Below are positions 1-8,624 of a stretch of 64,000 nt of DNA, in pieces; the first letter of the stretch is position 1, and the number at the start of each line of letters is the position of its first letter. The notes beneath the pieces are model-generated. The model was not told the DNA's origin. It searched no databases and was given only the letters and a program-made list of their open reading frames with translations. Source of the DNA: Legionella moravica DSM 19234 (GTDB lineage Bacteria > Pseudomonadota > Gammaproteobacteria > Legionellales > Legionellaceae). The translations under genes were made by a program, and so were the position numbers. The stretch spans positions 1 to 64,000 of the forward strand of contig NZ_AUHS01000003.1 of the NCBI RefSeq assembly GCF_000423305.1, read 5' to 3'.

Positions 1-148
1 CCCCCTCTTTAAGGTATATTCCTACGCGTTACTCACCCGTTCGCCACTCGCCATCAACCTAGCAAGCTAGGTCATGCTGCCGTTCGACTTGCATGTGTTA
101 AGCATGCCGCCAGCGTTCAATCTGAGCCAGGATCAAACTCTTCAGTTC
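1..148 (-). rRNA. rrs: 16S rRNA, 5' end (partial)
   Basis: The reverse complement carries the universal 5' motif GAGTTTGATCCTGGCTCAG, followed by the ACATGCAAGTCGAACGG block, the V1 hairpin and the GGCGAACGGGTGAGTAACGCG block. The mature 5' end is placed at about 148 by alignment with E. coli position 1. The rest of the gene lies off the left edge. The V1 hairpin (about 60-80) has loop-closing bases unlike the L. pneumophila sequence I remember, which suggests another Legionella species. Confidence 0.98.
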
Positions 149-279
149 AATTCCTGAGCTAGCTTTATCTAGCGTCTCTTTACTTCTTTGTTTCTTTATT
201 AAGCACTCAAATTCTTCAAAGCGCCCACACAGTTTGTCTTCTCAATTCTTAATGAACCTGCCCCGAAGGCGTGCTGCGT
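149..279 (-). other. rRNA operon leader
   Basis: Region between the rRNA promoter and the mature 16S end, transcribed leftwards. It has no open frame of note. It is expected to hold the antitermination signal and the upstream half of the 16S processing stem. I could not identify a clear boxA by eye. Confidence 0.6.
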
Positions 280-307
280 ATTCTACTGATTTCAGCTCCA
301 GTGTCAA
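280..307 (-). promoter_or_regulatory. rRNA operon promoter
   Basis: On the minus strand a perfect -35 TTGACA (302-307) is separated by 16 bases from a -10 TAGAAT (280-285). A GC-containing discriminator (ACGCAGCACGCC) follows, and the stretch upstream (308-355) is rich in A and T runs like an UP element. The transcript would start near 273. This is the pattern expected of a strong, stringently controlled rRNA promoter. Confidence 0.8.
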
Positions 308-556
308 ACACTTTTTGCATTTTTTTCAAAATTTCTGTTTTTATTTTCTTTCACATATATAAGGTATAAATTTTCAAAATTTAGTAGGATAAAAACAGTT
401 GTTACGTGATTTACCGACTCCATTATGCAACCCGGTTGTATTTCTAGCTTATTAGTCCTACTCGTTAACAGGGTATAACAGAAGTCGAACACTCTGAATT
501 TTTTAATGTAAAGGCCTCATTACCTCATTAACTTCCCCTGCGATGAAGTGGATACA

Positions 557-946
557 TCAATCATCATAGTCATCTTTATCCAAACACCACCAAGAATTAT
601 CTTGCCTATGAAATCGTACATCCAGTCTGTTGGCAATTCCTTCAACCATTTTTTGACATACCAGTACTTTTTGGCTATTGTCTTCAATTTTGAATATCTT
701 CACCAAGTCAAACCGATAAATTTTCCAGTCATCACCCGATTGATTGGTATGCGCATGGCATTTTTTTTCGTGGGTGTTCACTGTTCCGCTATGGAATTGT
801 ACTTTTGGCACTGGATGTTGTGTATTTCGATTTTCAATTTCATAGTACAAAGAAAAATGAGTGATGTTTTTAATACATATGGAGTATGTGTTCAATGATA
901 GAAACACGCCTAAGAGCATAATGAAATATCGTATTTTTGAATCCAT
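557..946 (-). CDS. Small secreted protein of unknown function
   Basis: Predicted 129-residue protein. The first 22 or so residues (positive start, then a hydrophobic run FIMLLGVFLSL) look like a signal peptide, so it is probably exported. The mature part is polar and rich in His, Asp and Trp. It has cysteines near the N-terminus, middle and C-terminus that could form disulfides, and it ends in an acidic DKDDYDD tail. I recognise no domain. No strong ribosome binding site is seen before the ATG. It stands alone between the rRNA promoter and the 4.5S RNA gene. The overlapping plus-strand frame (548-898) lacks a signal peptide or compositional sense and is taken as a shadow. Reality of the gene is likely but not certain. 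Confidence 0.6.
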   Translation of the reverse strand: MDSKIRYFIMLLGVFLSLNTYSICIKNITHFSLYYEIENRNTQHPVPKVQFHSGTVNTHEKKCHAHTNQSGDDWKIYRFDLVKIFKIEDNSQKVLVCQKMVEGIANRLDVRFHRQDNSWWCLDKDDYDD

Positions 947-1172
947 TCATTCAACTACCATGTTTTTTTATTTAATAATCACATTACGTTTTTACAATGA
1001 ATAATTCAAGAAGAACTAATCCAGTTTAGAGTATCAGCCTATTTGATGCCTCAACACTAGCATCCCACCCCTAACCTTGGACTATTGTATTTTTTCAACC
1101 TGTTTAAAATAAATATTTATCCGAGATCTGGCGCTCTACTTCTTTTTTTGTTACTCTTCGCAATTCAACTAT

Positions 1173-1285
1173 GGTGGCTCTATTGGTCCCCTCGCGACGA
1201 TAGATTGTGAACCCCGTCAGGCCCGGAAGGGAGCAGCGGTAACGATTGATTCGGGCGCCGAGGTGTGGCTCTTAGAGCTGCCACC
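1173..1285 (+). ncRNA. ffs: Signal recognition particle 4.5S RNA
   Basis: The conserved SRP domain IV core is present: GTCAGGCCCGGAAGGGAGCAGC at about 1218-1239 holds the GGAAG tetraloop and the asymmetric loop bound by Ffh. The ends pair with each other (GGTGGCTCT at 1173 with AGAGCTGCCACC ending at 1285), giving a 113-base hairpin of the bacterial 4.5S type. It works with Ffh in co-translational targeting of membrane proteins. It lies directly upstream of dnaX, on the same strand. Ends are estimated from the pairing. Confidence 0.95.
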
Positions 1286-1303
1286 CAAATTGTGAAAACC
1301 TGT

Positions 1304-3019
1304 ATGAGCTATCTGGCACTTGCCCGTAAATGGCGACCACGCACATTTTCCCAACTGGTTGGCCAGGAACATATTAATAAAGCGCTGATTAATGCGCTGA
1401 ATCAACAGCGATTGCATCATGCTTATCTATTTACTGGTACCCGCGGTGTGGGTAAAACCAGTGTTGCCCGTATTCTGGCTAAAGCACTTAACTGTGAAAC
1501 GGGAATCAGTTCAACACCCTGCCTTCAATGTGATGCTTGCAACGCGATTGAACAAGGTCGGTTCATCGATCTTATAGAAATTGATGGCGCGTCCAAAACC
1601 CGAGTCGAAGACACTCGTGATGTACTGGACAATGTGCAGTATGCTCCAACTAATGGCCGTTTTAAAATTTACTTGATTGATGAAGTGCATATGTTATCTC
1701 AACACAGTTTCAATGCACTTCTAAAAACACTAGAAGAACCACCCGCTCATGTGAAATTTATTCTGGCAACAACTGACCCACAAAAGTTACCGGTTACCGT
1801 TTTATCCCGCTGTTTACAATTTAATTTGAAACATTTGCCTGCTGATTTGATCAGCAAGCATCTGCAGCTCATCCTGAACGATGAACATATCAATTATGAA
1901 GTTCAAGCCCTGAATATTCTTGCTCAGGCGGCACACGGGAGTATGCGTGATGCATTGAGTCTTCTGGATCAAGCAATAACCAGTTGTAATGAGAAACTAC
2001 TGGCTCATGATGTCAAGCTCATCCTCGGATATACACAACAGGACTACGCGGTCAAACTATTGGATGCTCTGGCAAAACAGGATGGCCCGACCATGCTGAC
2101 GTTAAGTCAGCAGATCGCTACTGAAGGAGGGCACTTTCAATATGTTATTGATGAACTACTAAATTACCTCCATCAGATTGCCGTATACCAAAGCATAGGG
2201 GATATGAATCCGTTAATTAGTCCAGCAGATGAAATCAAGAATCTGGCAAAACAATTTTCAAAGGAAGACACTCAATTGTTCTATCAGATTACCCTGAAAG
2301 GACGCGAAGAAATTCATCTTGCTCCAACATTGGCAATCGGATTTAACATGACCATGTTACGCATGCTAACCTTCAGGCCGGCTCCTGCTGCAACAGTTCC
2401 ACCTATGGCTATTCACTACAGTAATTTGGTAGCACAGCCTGCTCTAGCGAATCAGGCATCAATGGACGAACCAGTAGAAACAATAGAAAGAGCAGAATCA
2501 GCAGAACCAATAAAAACAATAGAACCAATTGAAGATAAAAGCTCTTTGATGGAAAACTCATTACCCACTGTAAAATGCAGTGAAGCTCTTACAAAGCCAA
2601 CTGAAGAAATACAACCAATGATTCCTATTGAAGCCCAAAACTGGGCCAGCATCATTCCCAGACTCAAATTATCTGGTTTTGCACTTAATGCAATCGAAAA
2701 TGCTGAATTTATTACAAAAGATGATCGAGACATTATTTTGAGAGTAGCTAAAGGTCATGAGTCCTTGTTTACTCCATCAACAACCAGCCGAATTGAAGCT
2801 GCATTGTCGGATTATTATCAAAGCCCGGTTAAAATTATTCTGAATAGCAACGAAGCTGTTCAGGCTACGCCAGCACAGCAAAAAGAGAGGGCAGCGCAAC
2901 AAAAGCAGCAAAAAGCAGAGGCGGCATTACACAATGACCCTCTATTTCAGCAAATTCAGCAAGAATTTTCCGCTGAATTGGTCAAAAATTCTATTGTCCC
3001 ACTCAAAGATGACTTATAA
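1304..3019 (+). CDS. dnaX: DNA polymerase III subunit tau/gamma
   Basis: Clamp-loader ATPase of the replicative polymerase, 571 residues. The N-terminus reads MSYLALARKWRP, typical of DnaX. It is followed by the P-loop GTRGVGKTS, a four-Cys zinc module (CETG..CLQCDAC), the Walker B DEVH and the sensor region SRCLQF. The C-terminal third is low-complexity (repeated Glu-Pro-Ile stretch near 2460-2540) leading to a tau-like end. The frame is open upstream to 1265, but that would read through the 4.5S RNA, so the ATG at 1304 is chosen. Heads a plus-strand cluster with ybaB and recR, a common bacterial arrangement. I found no convincing gamma frameshift heptamer at the A-rich site near 2879, but did not search exhaustively. 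Confidence 0.96.
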   Translation: MSYLALARKWRPRTFSQLVGQEHINKALINALNQQRLHHAYLFTGTRGVGKTSVARILAKALNCETGISSTPCLQCDACNAIEQGRFIDLIEIDGASKTRVEDTRDVLDNVQYAPTNGRFKIYLIDEVHMLSQHSFNALLKTLEEPPAHVKFILATTDPQKLPVTVLSRCLQFNLKHLPADLISKHLQLILNDEHINYEVQALNILAQAAHGSMRDALSLLDQAITSCNEKLLAHDVKLILGYTQQDYAVKLLDALAKQDGPTMLTLSQQIATEGGHFQYVIDELLNYLHQIAVYQSIGDMNPLISPADEIKNLAKQFSKEDTQLFYQITLKGREEIHLAPTLAIGFNMTMLRMLTFRPAPAATVPPMAIHYSNLVAQPALANQASMDEPVETIERAESAEPIKTIEPIEDKSSLMENSLPTVKCSEALTKPTEEIQPMIPIEAQNWASIIPRLKLSGFALNAIENAEFITKDDRDIILRVAKGHESLFTPSTTSRIEAALSDYYQSPVKIILNSNEAVQATPAQQKERAAQQKQQKAEAALHNDPLFQQIQQEFSAELVKNSIVPLKDDL

Positions 3020-3052
3020 TAGTATACCTAACCATAAATAAACGAGGCAGTG

Positions 3053-3400
3053 ATGGATATTAATCAAAATCTTGGTAATCTGATGAAAGAAGCGCAAAAA
3101 ATGCAACAACGCATGCAAGAAGCGCAACAACAGCTAAGTCAACTGGTCGTCAGCGGTGAGTCTGGTGGTGGCATGGTTCTGGTTAAAATGAATGGTCGAC
3201 ATGATGTAACAGAAGTTAAAATCAAGCCAACATTGATGGATGAAGATGTTGAAATGTTGGAAGATTTAGTTGCCGCAGCAATAAATGATGCCGTGCGTAA
3301 AATTGAAAAAGCATCGAAAGAAAAAATCAGTCAATTAACTGCTGGTCTTAATATTCCTACTGATTTAATGGGTGGAGATAAAGGCGGTAAAGAGGAATAA
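3053..3400 (+). CDS. ybaB: YbaB/EbfC nucleoid-associated protein
   Basis: Small DNA-binding protein of the YbaB/EbfC family, 115 residues, acting as a homodimer on the nucleoid. Visible features are the N-terminal [20 protein letters not shown] helix, the [18 protein letters not shown] strand segment and the helical C-terminus ending in GGDKGGKEE. The ATG at 3053 is preferred over the overlapping GTG at 3050 because GAGG at 3044 lies at a normal distance. Located between dnaX and recR as in many proteobacteria, which suggests a shared transcript and a role linked to replication or repair. Confidence 0.95.
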   Translation: MDINQNLGNLMKEAQKMQQRMQEAQQQLSQLVVSGESGGGMVLVKMNGRHDVTEVKIKPTLMDEDVEMLEDLVAAAINDAVRKIEKASKEKISQLTAGLNIPTDLMGGDKGGKEE

Positions 3401-3408
3401 GCCTGAAT

Positions 3409-4002
3409 ATGGATACTCTCGCTCGCCTGGTAGAGGCGCTCCGCTGTTTACCAGGTGTAGGTCCCAAATCAGCACAACGCATGGTGTTTCACCTGCTCCA
3501 AAACCAAAGACAGCGGGGTTTGCACCTCGCTTCCTGTCTAGAGCACGCCATGAACCATATCAACCATTGTCAGCGCTGTAATAATTACACCGAACACACT
3601 TTATGCTCTTTATGTCAAAATACGAACAGAGACCCGGCCTTACTGTGTGTAGTAGAAAGCCCTGCTGATGTTTCTGCCATTGAACAAAGTAATGCTTTTC
3701 AAGGTACGTATTTTGTCCTGATGGGAAAAATATCGCCTCTTGATGGTCTTGGCCCTGATGATATCGGATTGCCCAGACTTAAAAATCTGATCATACAAGA
3801 AGGAATTAAAGAAGTAATTATTGCTTTAAGCCCAAGTGTTGAAGGCCAAACAACGGTGCATTTTATACATCAATTATTGAGAAATGAACCAGTTAATATC
3901 AGCCAGCTGGCACATGGCATTCCCTCAGGTGGGGAGTTGGAATTCCTGGATGGAAATACCATAGGCAGCGCCTTAAGAAATCGAGCAACGATTAATGTTT
4001 AG
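3409..4002 (+). CDS. recR: Recombination mediator RecR
   Basis: RecFOR pathway protein (197 residues) that helps load RecA at single-strand gaps. In order: helix-hairpin-helix (LPGVGPKSAQRMVFHLL, about residues 14-30), a zinc-finger motif with C-x2-C pairs (CQRC..CSLC, about 57-72), a TOPRIM domain (VVESPADVSAIEQ and the later PLDGLGPDDIG), and a Walker-B-like C-terminal segment. Length is typical of the family. Starts 8 bases after the ybaB stop, so it is almost certainly co-transcribed. Confidence 0.97.
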   Translation: MDTLARLVEALRCLPGVGPKSAQRMVFHLLQNQRQRGLHLASCLEHAMNHINHCQRCNNYTEHTLCSLCQNTNRDPALLCVVESPADVSAIEQSNAFQGTYFVLMGKISPLDGLGPDDIGLPRLKNLIIQEGIKEVIIALSPSVEGQTTVHFIHQLLRNEPVNISQLAHGIPSGGELEFLDGNTIGSALRNRATINV

Positions 4003-4852
4003 TGCGAACAAACCCCATACTATCCTAAAACAATGTGCCATGATGGTCATCATGTTCATCCTGGCGGGATTAGCTCATGCATCATTCCATAAAAGTTTAT
4101 GGCCCAAATGGGAAGTTAATAACCCGCTCTCAACTGAAACCATCTCTCACCAAGCCTGGCAAAATTTTCTGGACAAACACGTTGTTACAAACGAAGAGCA
4201 TATTAATTTGATTGATTATGCTCATCTGAGTCAACAGGATTTAAATTTACTCAAAGAATATGTCAAAGCCATGTCGATGATTGACATCGCTAATTACAAC
4301 CGTCAAGAGCAACTGGCTTATTGGATCAATGTGTATAACGCCCTAACGGTACAAACAGTTGCAAACTATTATCCCATAGCGAATATTCAGGAGATTAATA
4401 TTTCGCCCGGGTTATTCAGTGTAGGCCCCTGGGGAGCCAACCTACTGACCATTAATAACACACCATTGACCCTGGACGATATTAATAATCGCATTATTCG
4501 ACCGATTTGGAATGACCCACGCACTCATTATGCACTCAATAACGCGACCATTGGCGCACCCAATTTAAGCAAAAAAGCATACCAGGGAGCACAGCTGGAA
4601 GAACAATTAAATGAAGCCGCGATAACCTATATCAACTCACTGAGAGGAGTTCAGGTAATTGAGGGAAAACTGATCCTTTCCAAACTCTATGATTGGTATG
4701 AGGAGGATTATGGTGGCACTAAACAGGACGTAATAAGACATTTACTTCAGTTTGCTCAGGAGCCATTGCTCAGTCAGTTAAAACACATCAATTCAATTGA
4801 TAGTTATGTTTATAATTGGCACCTGAACTACCCAGCACTACAGACGTCATGA
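3995..4852 (+). CDS. DUF547 family exported protein
   Basis: A 285-residue protein with a hydrophobic N-terminal segment (MVIMFILAGLAHA, about residues 17-31), probably a signal peptide cleaved near AHA. The body matches the DUF547 pattern I know: AYWINVYNALTVQTV, a PWG segment, and HYALNNATIGAPNLSKKAY followed by LILSKLYDWYEEDYGG. In most DUF547 proteins the corresponding block reads ALNCASxGCP. Here the two cysteines are replaced by Asn and Ala, so any activity relying on them is lost. The start overlaps recR by 8 bases, and the stop overlaps the next start (ATGA), pointing to translational coupling with the sulfatase-type gene. Biochemical role unknown. Confidence 0.85.
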   Translation: MFSANKPHTILKQCAMMVIMFILAGLAHASFHKSLWPKWEVNNPLSTETISHQAWQNFLDKHVVTNEEHINLIDYAHLSQQDLNLLKEYVKAMSMIDIANYNRQEQLAYWINVYNALTVQTVANYYPIANIQEINISPGLFSVGPWGANLLTINNTPLTLDDINNRIIRPIWNDPRTHYALNNATIGAPNLSKKAYQGAQLEEQLNEAAITYINSLRGVQVIEGKLILSKLYDWYEEDYGGTKQDVIRHLLQFAQEPLLSQLKHINSIDSYVYNWHLNYPALQTS

Positions 4853-6843
4853 AGCGAGAACGCTCAGCACTCTCATACTTCGGACATTTTGTTTTATATA
4901 ATCTCTGCTTTTTGGGTTTACAACTCGTTCTTATTTACTCACAATCAGAAAGCCTGGTCAGTTCTATTAAGCTTCCTATAGCTATATACCTTGAATTCGC
5001 TGGAACTCTTTGTATTCATGTTGCACTTTATATTATTGTATCGTTAATTCAAACCTGGTTATTAGTAGGGATTTTAAATCGCTCCTGGCATCATTTTTCA
5101 GCAGAACAGTGGCTAATTGGCATATGGTCCTTATGTGCTTGTTTCATTATCAGTGCTAATGCCTACTATTTTCCTTTAAGTATATTCAGCAAATTATTTT
5201 CACCCCCTATACCTGAATCGTGCTTCAAGATTCTGTATACTCTTTCTTTGTTTTGTTTAGGTTTGTTATTGCTGAACCGTCTGTTTTACCGTAGTAGTTC
5301 CTTCTTGTTAGTGCTGCCGATTCCGATCCTTGTTTATAACAGTTTTTTTTATTTCAAAACAATGCCTGCTCCTGAGGTTATTACTCAACCCAACATCATT
5401 ATTCTGGGAATAGATTCTTTAAGTCCGGAAAGCGTAAAGAAAAAAAACATGCCTTTTCTGTATCAATTGCTCAACTCCAGCACTCAGTTCACCAATGCAA
5501 TCAGTCCCCTCGCCCGAACCTATCCCGCATGGTGTTCCATTCTGACTGGTTTATACTCAGAACATCATCACGCAGATGAGAATCTGGTTGCAAAGACCTC
5601 CGTTAACAATCAGGCGAGCATAGTATGGAAACTGAATCAGCTGGGGTATAGCACAGTTTATGCAACGGATGATCGAAGATTTAATAGCCTCGATAAAGAC
5701 TTTGGATTTCAAAAATTAATAGGCCCCAAATTAGGAGTCAACGACATTATTTTAGGATCGTTCAACGATTTTCCTCTGGGAAATTTGCTCATTAATTTTC
5801 GAATCAGTTCTTGGTTATTTCCCTACAATCATTCGAATAGAGCCAGTTTTTTTTCATATTACCCCAGTACCTTTAGTGCCAAACTGGAGAGAGAATTGGC
5901 GATCATGCCAAGGAATAAACCAGTCTTTCTGGCAGTTCACTTTGCTCTTCCGCATTGGCCTTATGCCTGGGCCAAATCATTACCGGATGAAGTAAACAAT
6001 GAATTCAGTCTTAACAAACGTAACTCCCTCTACCAAAGTGCACTCAAACGAGTAGACAAACAATTTCATTCTTTTTATACCTATCTGGAGCACAATCATT
6101 ATTTCACGAACAGTCTTGTCATTATCCTGAGCGATCATGGTGAAGCCTTATATTATCCTAATTCAAGACAAACCAATTACCAGAACTATCAAAGTTCGTT
6201 GAGCAGCCGGCTGGCAGAGTATTTTAAAAATAAAACAGCAACAGAACTGGATAAAAGCGCGGGCCATGGCTCGGATATATTAAGCCCCAAACAATATCAC
6301 AGCATATTGGCATTCAAGATATTTAAACAGGGCAAACAGATAACGGGTACTGATAAAATCAAAACTCGAGTGGCATTAATTGACCTGGCTCCAACCATAC
6401 TCTCCTTTTTGAAGGTAAGCCATAAACCCGCTGTAGATGGAATTTCACTGCTGAAATCAATGTTAAACCCTCAGTCACCATTACCTCAACGTACATTTTT
6501 TATTGAAAGCGGTATGTACCCCAATCAGGATTTTTCCAAAGAAAAAGCAATTCAAATTGGACATCAAATTTATACAATAAATCCTCAAACAGGAGAACTC
6601 GAACTAAAGCCTGATGAGTTAATCAAAATAAACAGGGCCAAACTGTATGGGGTGATCAAAGGCGATTGGATTTTGGCGTTATATCCCGATGAGCAATCAT
6701 ATATACCAGTAATTCAAAATTTGAAGACAGGACAATGGATTGATAATTTAGATAGTGATTTTGCTAAAACAACACCTGCAGCACAATTAGCGAAAGAGAT
6801 GCAAACCTTTTACGGAAAAAAGCTCGCTTTTCCTATCCCTTAA
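4849..6843 (+). CDS. Membrane sulfatase/alkaline-phosphatase-fold transferase
   Basis: A 664-residue protein with about five N-terminal membrane segments (residues 10-180) and a large periplasmic alkaline-phosphatase-fold domain. Likely metal and catalytic residues are D189 (LGIDSLSP), T224 (ARTYPAWCS, in the nucleophile position) and D429/H430 (LSDHGE). A Thr nucleophile, rather than the Cys/Ser of true sulfatases, suggests transfer of phosphoethanolamine or phosphoglycerol to a lipid or glycan in the envelope. The ATG overlaps the DUF547 stop as ATGA, so the start at 4849 is preferred over 4816. The substrate cannot be told from sequence. Confidence 0.85.
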   Translation: MKRERSALSYFGHFVLYNLCFLGLQLVLIYSQSESLVSSIKLPIAIYLEFAGTLCIHVALYIIVSLIQTWLLVGILNRSWHHFSAEQWLIGIWSLCACFIISANAYYFPLSIFSKLFSPPIPESCFKILYTLSLFCLGLLLLNRLFYRSSSFLLVLPIPILVYNSFFYFKTMPAPEVITQPNIIILGIDSLSPESVKKKNMPFLYQLLNSSTQFTNAISPLARTYPAWCSILTGLYSEHHHADENLVAKTSVNNQASIVWKLNQLGYSTVYATDDRRFNSLDKDFGFQKLIGPKLGVNDIILGSFNDFPLGNLLINFRISSWLFPYNHSNRASFFSYYPSTFSAKLERELAIMPRNKPVFLAVHFALPHWPYAWAKSLPDEVNNEFSLNKRNSLYQSALKRVDKQFHSFYTYLEHNHYFTNSLVIILSDHGEALYYPNSRQTNYQNYQSSLSSRLAEYFKNKTATELDKSAGHGSDILSPKQYHSILAFKIFKQGKQITGTDKIKTRVALIDLAPTILSFLKVSHKPAVDGISLLKSMLNPQSPLPQRTFFIESGMYPNQDFSKEKAIQIGHQIYTINPQTGELELKPDELIKINRAKLYGVIKGDWILALYPDEQSYIPVIQNLKTGQWIDNLDSDFAKTTPAAQLAKEMQTFYGKKLAFPIP

Positions 6844-6920
6844 AAAAATCGTCCATATAAACCGATGAACGCAGAGTCAAGTGCTTATGCGATAAACTCC
6901 TGTCTTAATAAATTGAATAT

Positions 6921-8393
6921 TTAATTATTGTCTTCAATAGAATCAAATAATTTTTCTACCGAATCACTAATGGTAACAGGCTCTCGCCCATAAATTGCAA
7001 TAATCCTGAACACAGCATCTCGATTACGACGACGTGCCTGTACGTATTGTTTCTCCAAATCATAAACATAGGGCTCTGTTGTCACATGCCTGTTTTTTAA
7101 TTCTACTCGTAAGGCTTCCATGACGCATTGCAAGGCATTAAATACAGATGCAACCGCATTTTTTTCCGATTTGGTCAAAGGCGGAAGCCAATCCAGTTTC
7201 TTATCCTGGATTATGGTAAACAAAGTATAAAGTAAGTATCTACTGTCCTTGTTTGCAAAATACCCATACAAATCAAGACAATCGGTTGTGGTTAACTGAC
7301 GATACAAATGAAGCATTTCTTGATGAAAAACAGAAAATTGTTCATCATCCGCTACTGAATCGCTCACTAAACGCTGTTGCAATACCATTACAGCATCAAT
7401 TAATCGATTTGGATTAAACCAGAATTTATAAGCCCTACCCAAATCGTGTAATCGCTCACTGGTTACCTGCTCTTCATTTTCTGGAGAACATTTTACCTTT
7501 AGATTTTTAACAGCCAATTGAATGATTTCTCTATAATCTTCATCCACTTCAATAAGAATGCCTTGGGGAAGATCATCGCCATGAAATAAATAATCTACTC
7601 CAGATTTTAACCCTTTCTGGAGTGATACTTGATATAATTGTTGTTGTAATCGCTCAATAAATTCATGTAAAAAACCTAATCGCATACGAACCGATACCAG
7701 CTTTTCCGGGTGAATCAACTGATTAAATAACTTATCTGGAAACAACTTATAGAAAAATATCGCATTAACCAGATTCACTAATTGCGGATCAGAGAAAAAA
7801 TCAAGTGCCCGTTGTAACTCATCATGATTCCAATCACGAAACAAAACAGACTGTTCAGCACCGTGCTGGGTACTGTGATTCCAATATTCAACTAATGAAG
7901 ACAACCATGACTTAAAATGAGTACAGAGAAACAATTGGTTCAATTCGTCAGAACAGCCTTTGGGGTCAATCACAGTACTACGATTGAGTGTAGATGAGAG
8001 AGTCATTGAAACAGTACACTGATGATATAAAGAGGCGATTTCAATTATGAGTCTCGATTCTTCTTCCTGAGCAGCCATTTTGGATAATCGTGCCTTTAAC
8101 TGAGAAATAATCGACATGTATTCGACCCAATTTATTGGTTTAATTTCATCACTGGCGGTATTGAACGTGTAATGGGATTGCGGATCACGCAGTTTTAAAT
8201 AATCAAGGTATTTTTGAGCCAGTTGGGCACATATTATCCGCACTTCTTCATGACAATAATCCTGCTGATTAGGAACATCCAGATATTTATGGAGACGACT
8301 TTCCAAATGTTTTAGTTCATATTTGAGTTGAGCTTTGGCTCGATAATCGTCCGTTAGAAACCAATGCGACAAACCAGGTGTATTTTGAGTCAT
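6921..8393 (-). CDS. Hypothetical protein, 490 residues
   Basis: I do not recognise this protein. It is a soluble, largely helical, Leu/Gln/Glu-rich chain with no signal peptide or membrane segment and no evident catalytic motif. Its C-terminus is an acidic tail (VEKLFDSIEDNN), after an Arg-rich stretch (ARRRNRDAVFR). The ATG at 8393 is chosen because GAGGAG lies six bases before it; the earlier ATG at 8414 has no such site. It is monocistronic, convergent with the sulfatase-type gene and divergent from the response regulator. Being large, helical and of unknown family in a Legionella accessory region, it could be a Dot/Icm substrate, but nothing in the sequence proves this. Confidence 0.75.
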   Translation of the reverse strand: MTQNTPGLSHWFLTDDYRAKAQLKYELKHLESRLHKYLDVPNQQDYCHEEVRIICAQLAQKYLDYLKLRDPQSHYTFNTASDEIKPINWVEYMSIISQLKARLSKMAAQEEESRLIIEIASLYHQCTVSMTLSSTLNRSTVIDPKGCSDELNQLFLCTHFKSWLSSLVEYWNHSTQHGAEQSVLFRDWNHDELQRALDFFSDPQLVNLVNAIFFYKLFPDKLFNQLIHPEKLVSVRMRLGFLHEFIERLQQQLYQVSLQKGLKSGVDYLFHGDDLPQGILIEVDEDYREIIQLAVKNLKVKCSPENEEQVTSERLHDLGRAYKFWFNPNRLIDAVMVLQQRLVSDSVADDEQFSVFHQEMLHLYRQLTTTDCLDLYGYFANKDSRYLLYTLFTIIQDKKLDWLPPLTKSEKNAVASVFNALQCVMEALRVELKNRHVTTEPYVYDLEKQYVQARRRNRDAVFRIIAIYGREPVTISDSVEKLFDSIEDNN

Positions 8394-8561
8394 CCATTTC
8401 TCCTCAAGCATCATTCTGAAGCTCGAACTTTAACAATAGCACCGAAATAAGAAATATGTAACTCCCGGCATCGCCAGAATGGCTTTTTAGCTCATTTCCT
8501 TTAAAAAATGCAAATGACTGAATTAAAATGAACTATTCTTATTAAATGCACAAAAATAATT

Positions 8562-8582
8562 GCAAGATGAAGATAATCTTGC
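8562..8582. repeat. Short inverted repeat upstream of the response regulator
   Basis: GCAAGAT (8562-8568) and ATCTTGC (8576-8582) form a 7-base inverted repeat with a 7-base centre, 43 bases before the response-regulator ATG. Size and place would suit an operator or a leader hairpin. No factor can be named. Confidence 0.4.
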
Positions 8583-8624
8583 CAAAATTAGAGCATATTT
8601 TTTTTAACCTTCAGGAGCAAATTG

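Noticed and set aside
304-492. 62-codon minus-strand frame
   Set aside because: It overlaps the rRNA promoter and UP-like region and has no ribosome site or protein-like character.
548-898. 116-codon plus-strand frame
   Set aside because: Shadow of the minus-strand secreted protein, which has a signal peptide.
1265-1303. Upstream extension of dnaX
   Set aside because: It would translate the 3' end of the 4.5S RNA; the family start MSYLALARKWRP lies at 1304.
3372-3581. 69-codon frame across ybaB and recR
   Set aside because: Lies in other frames of two certain genes.
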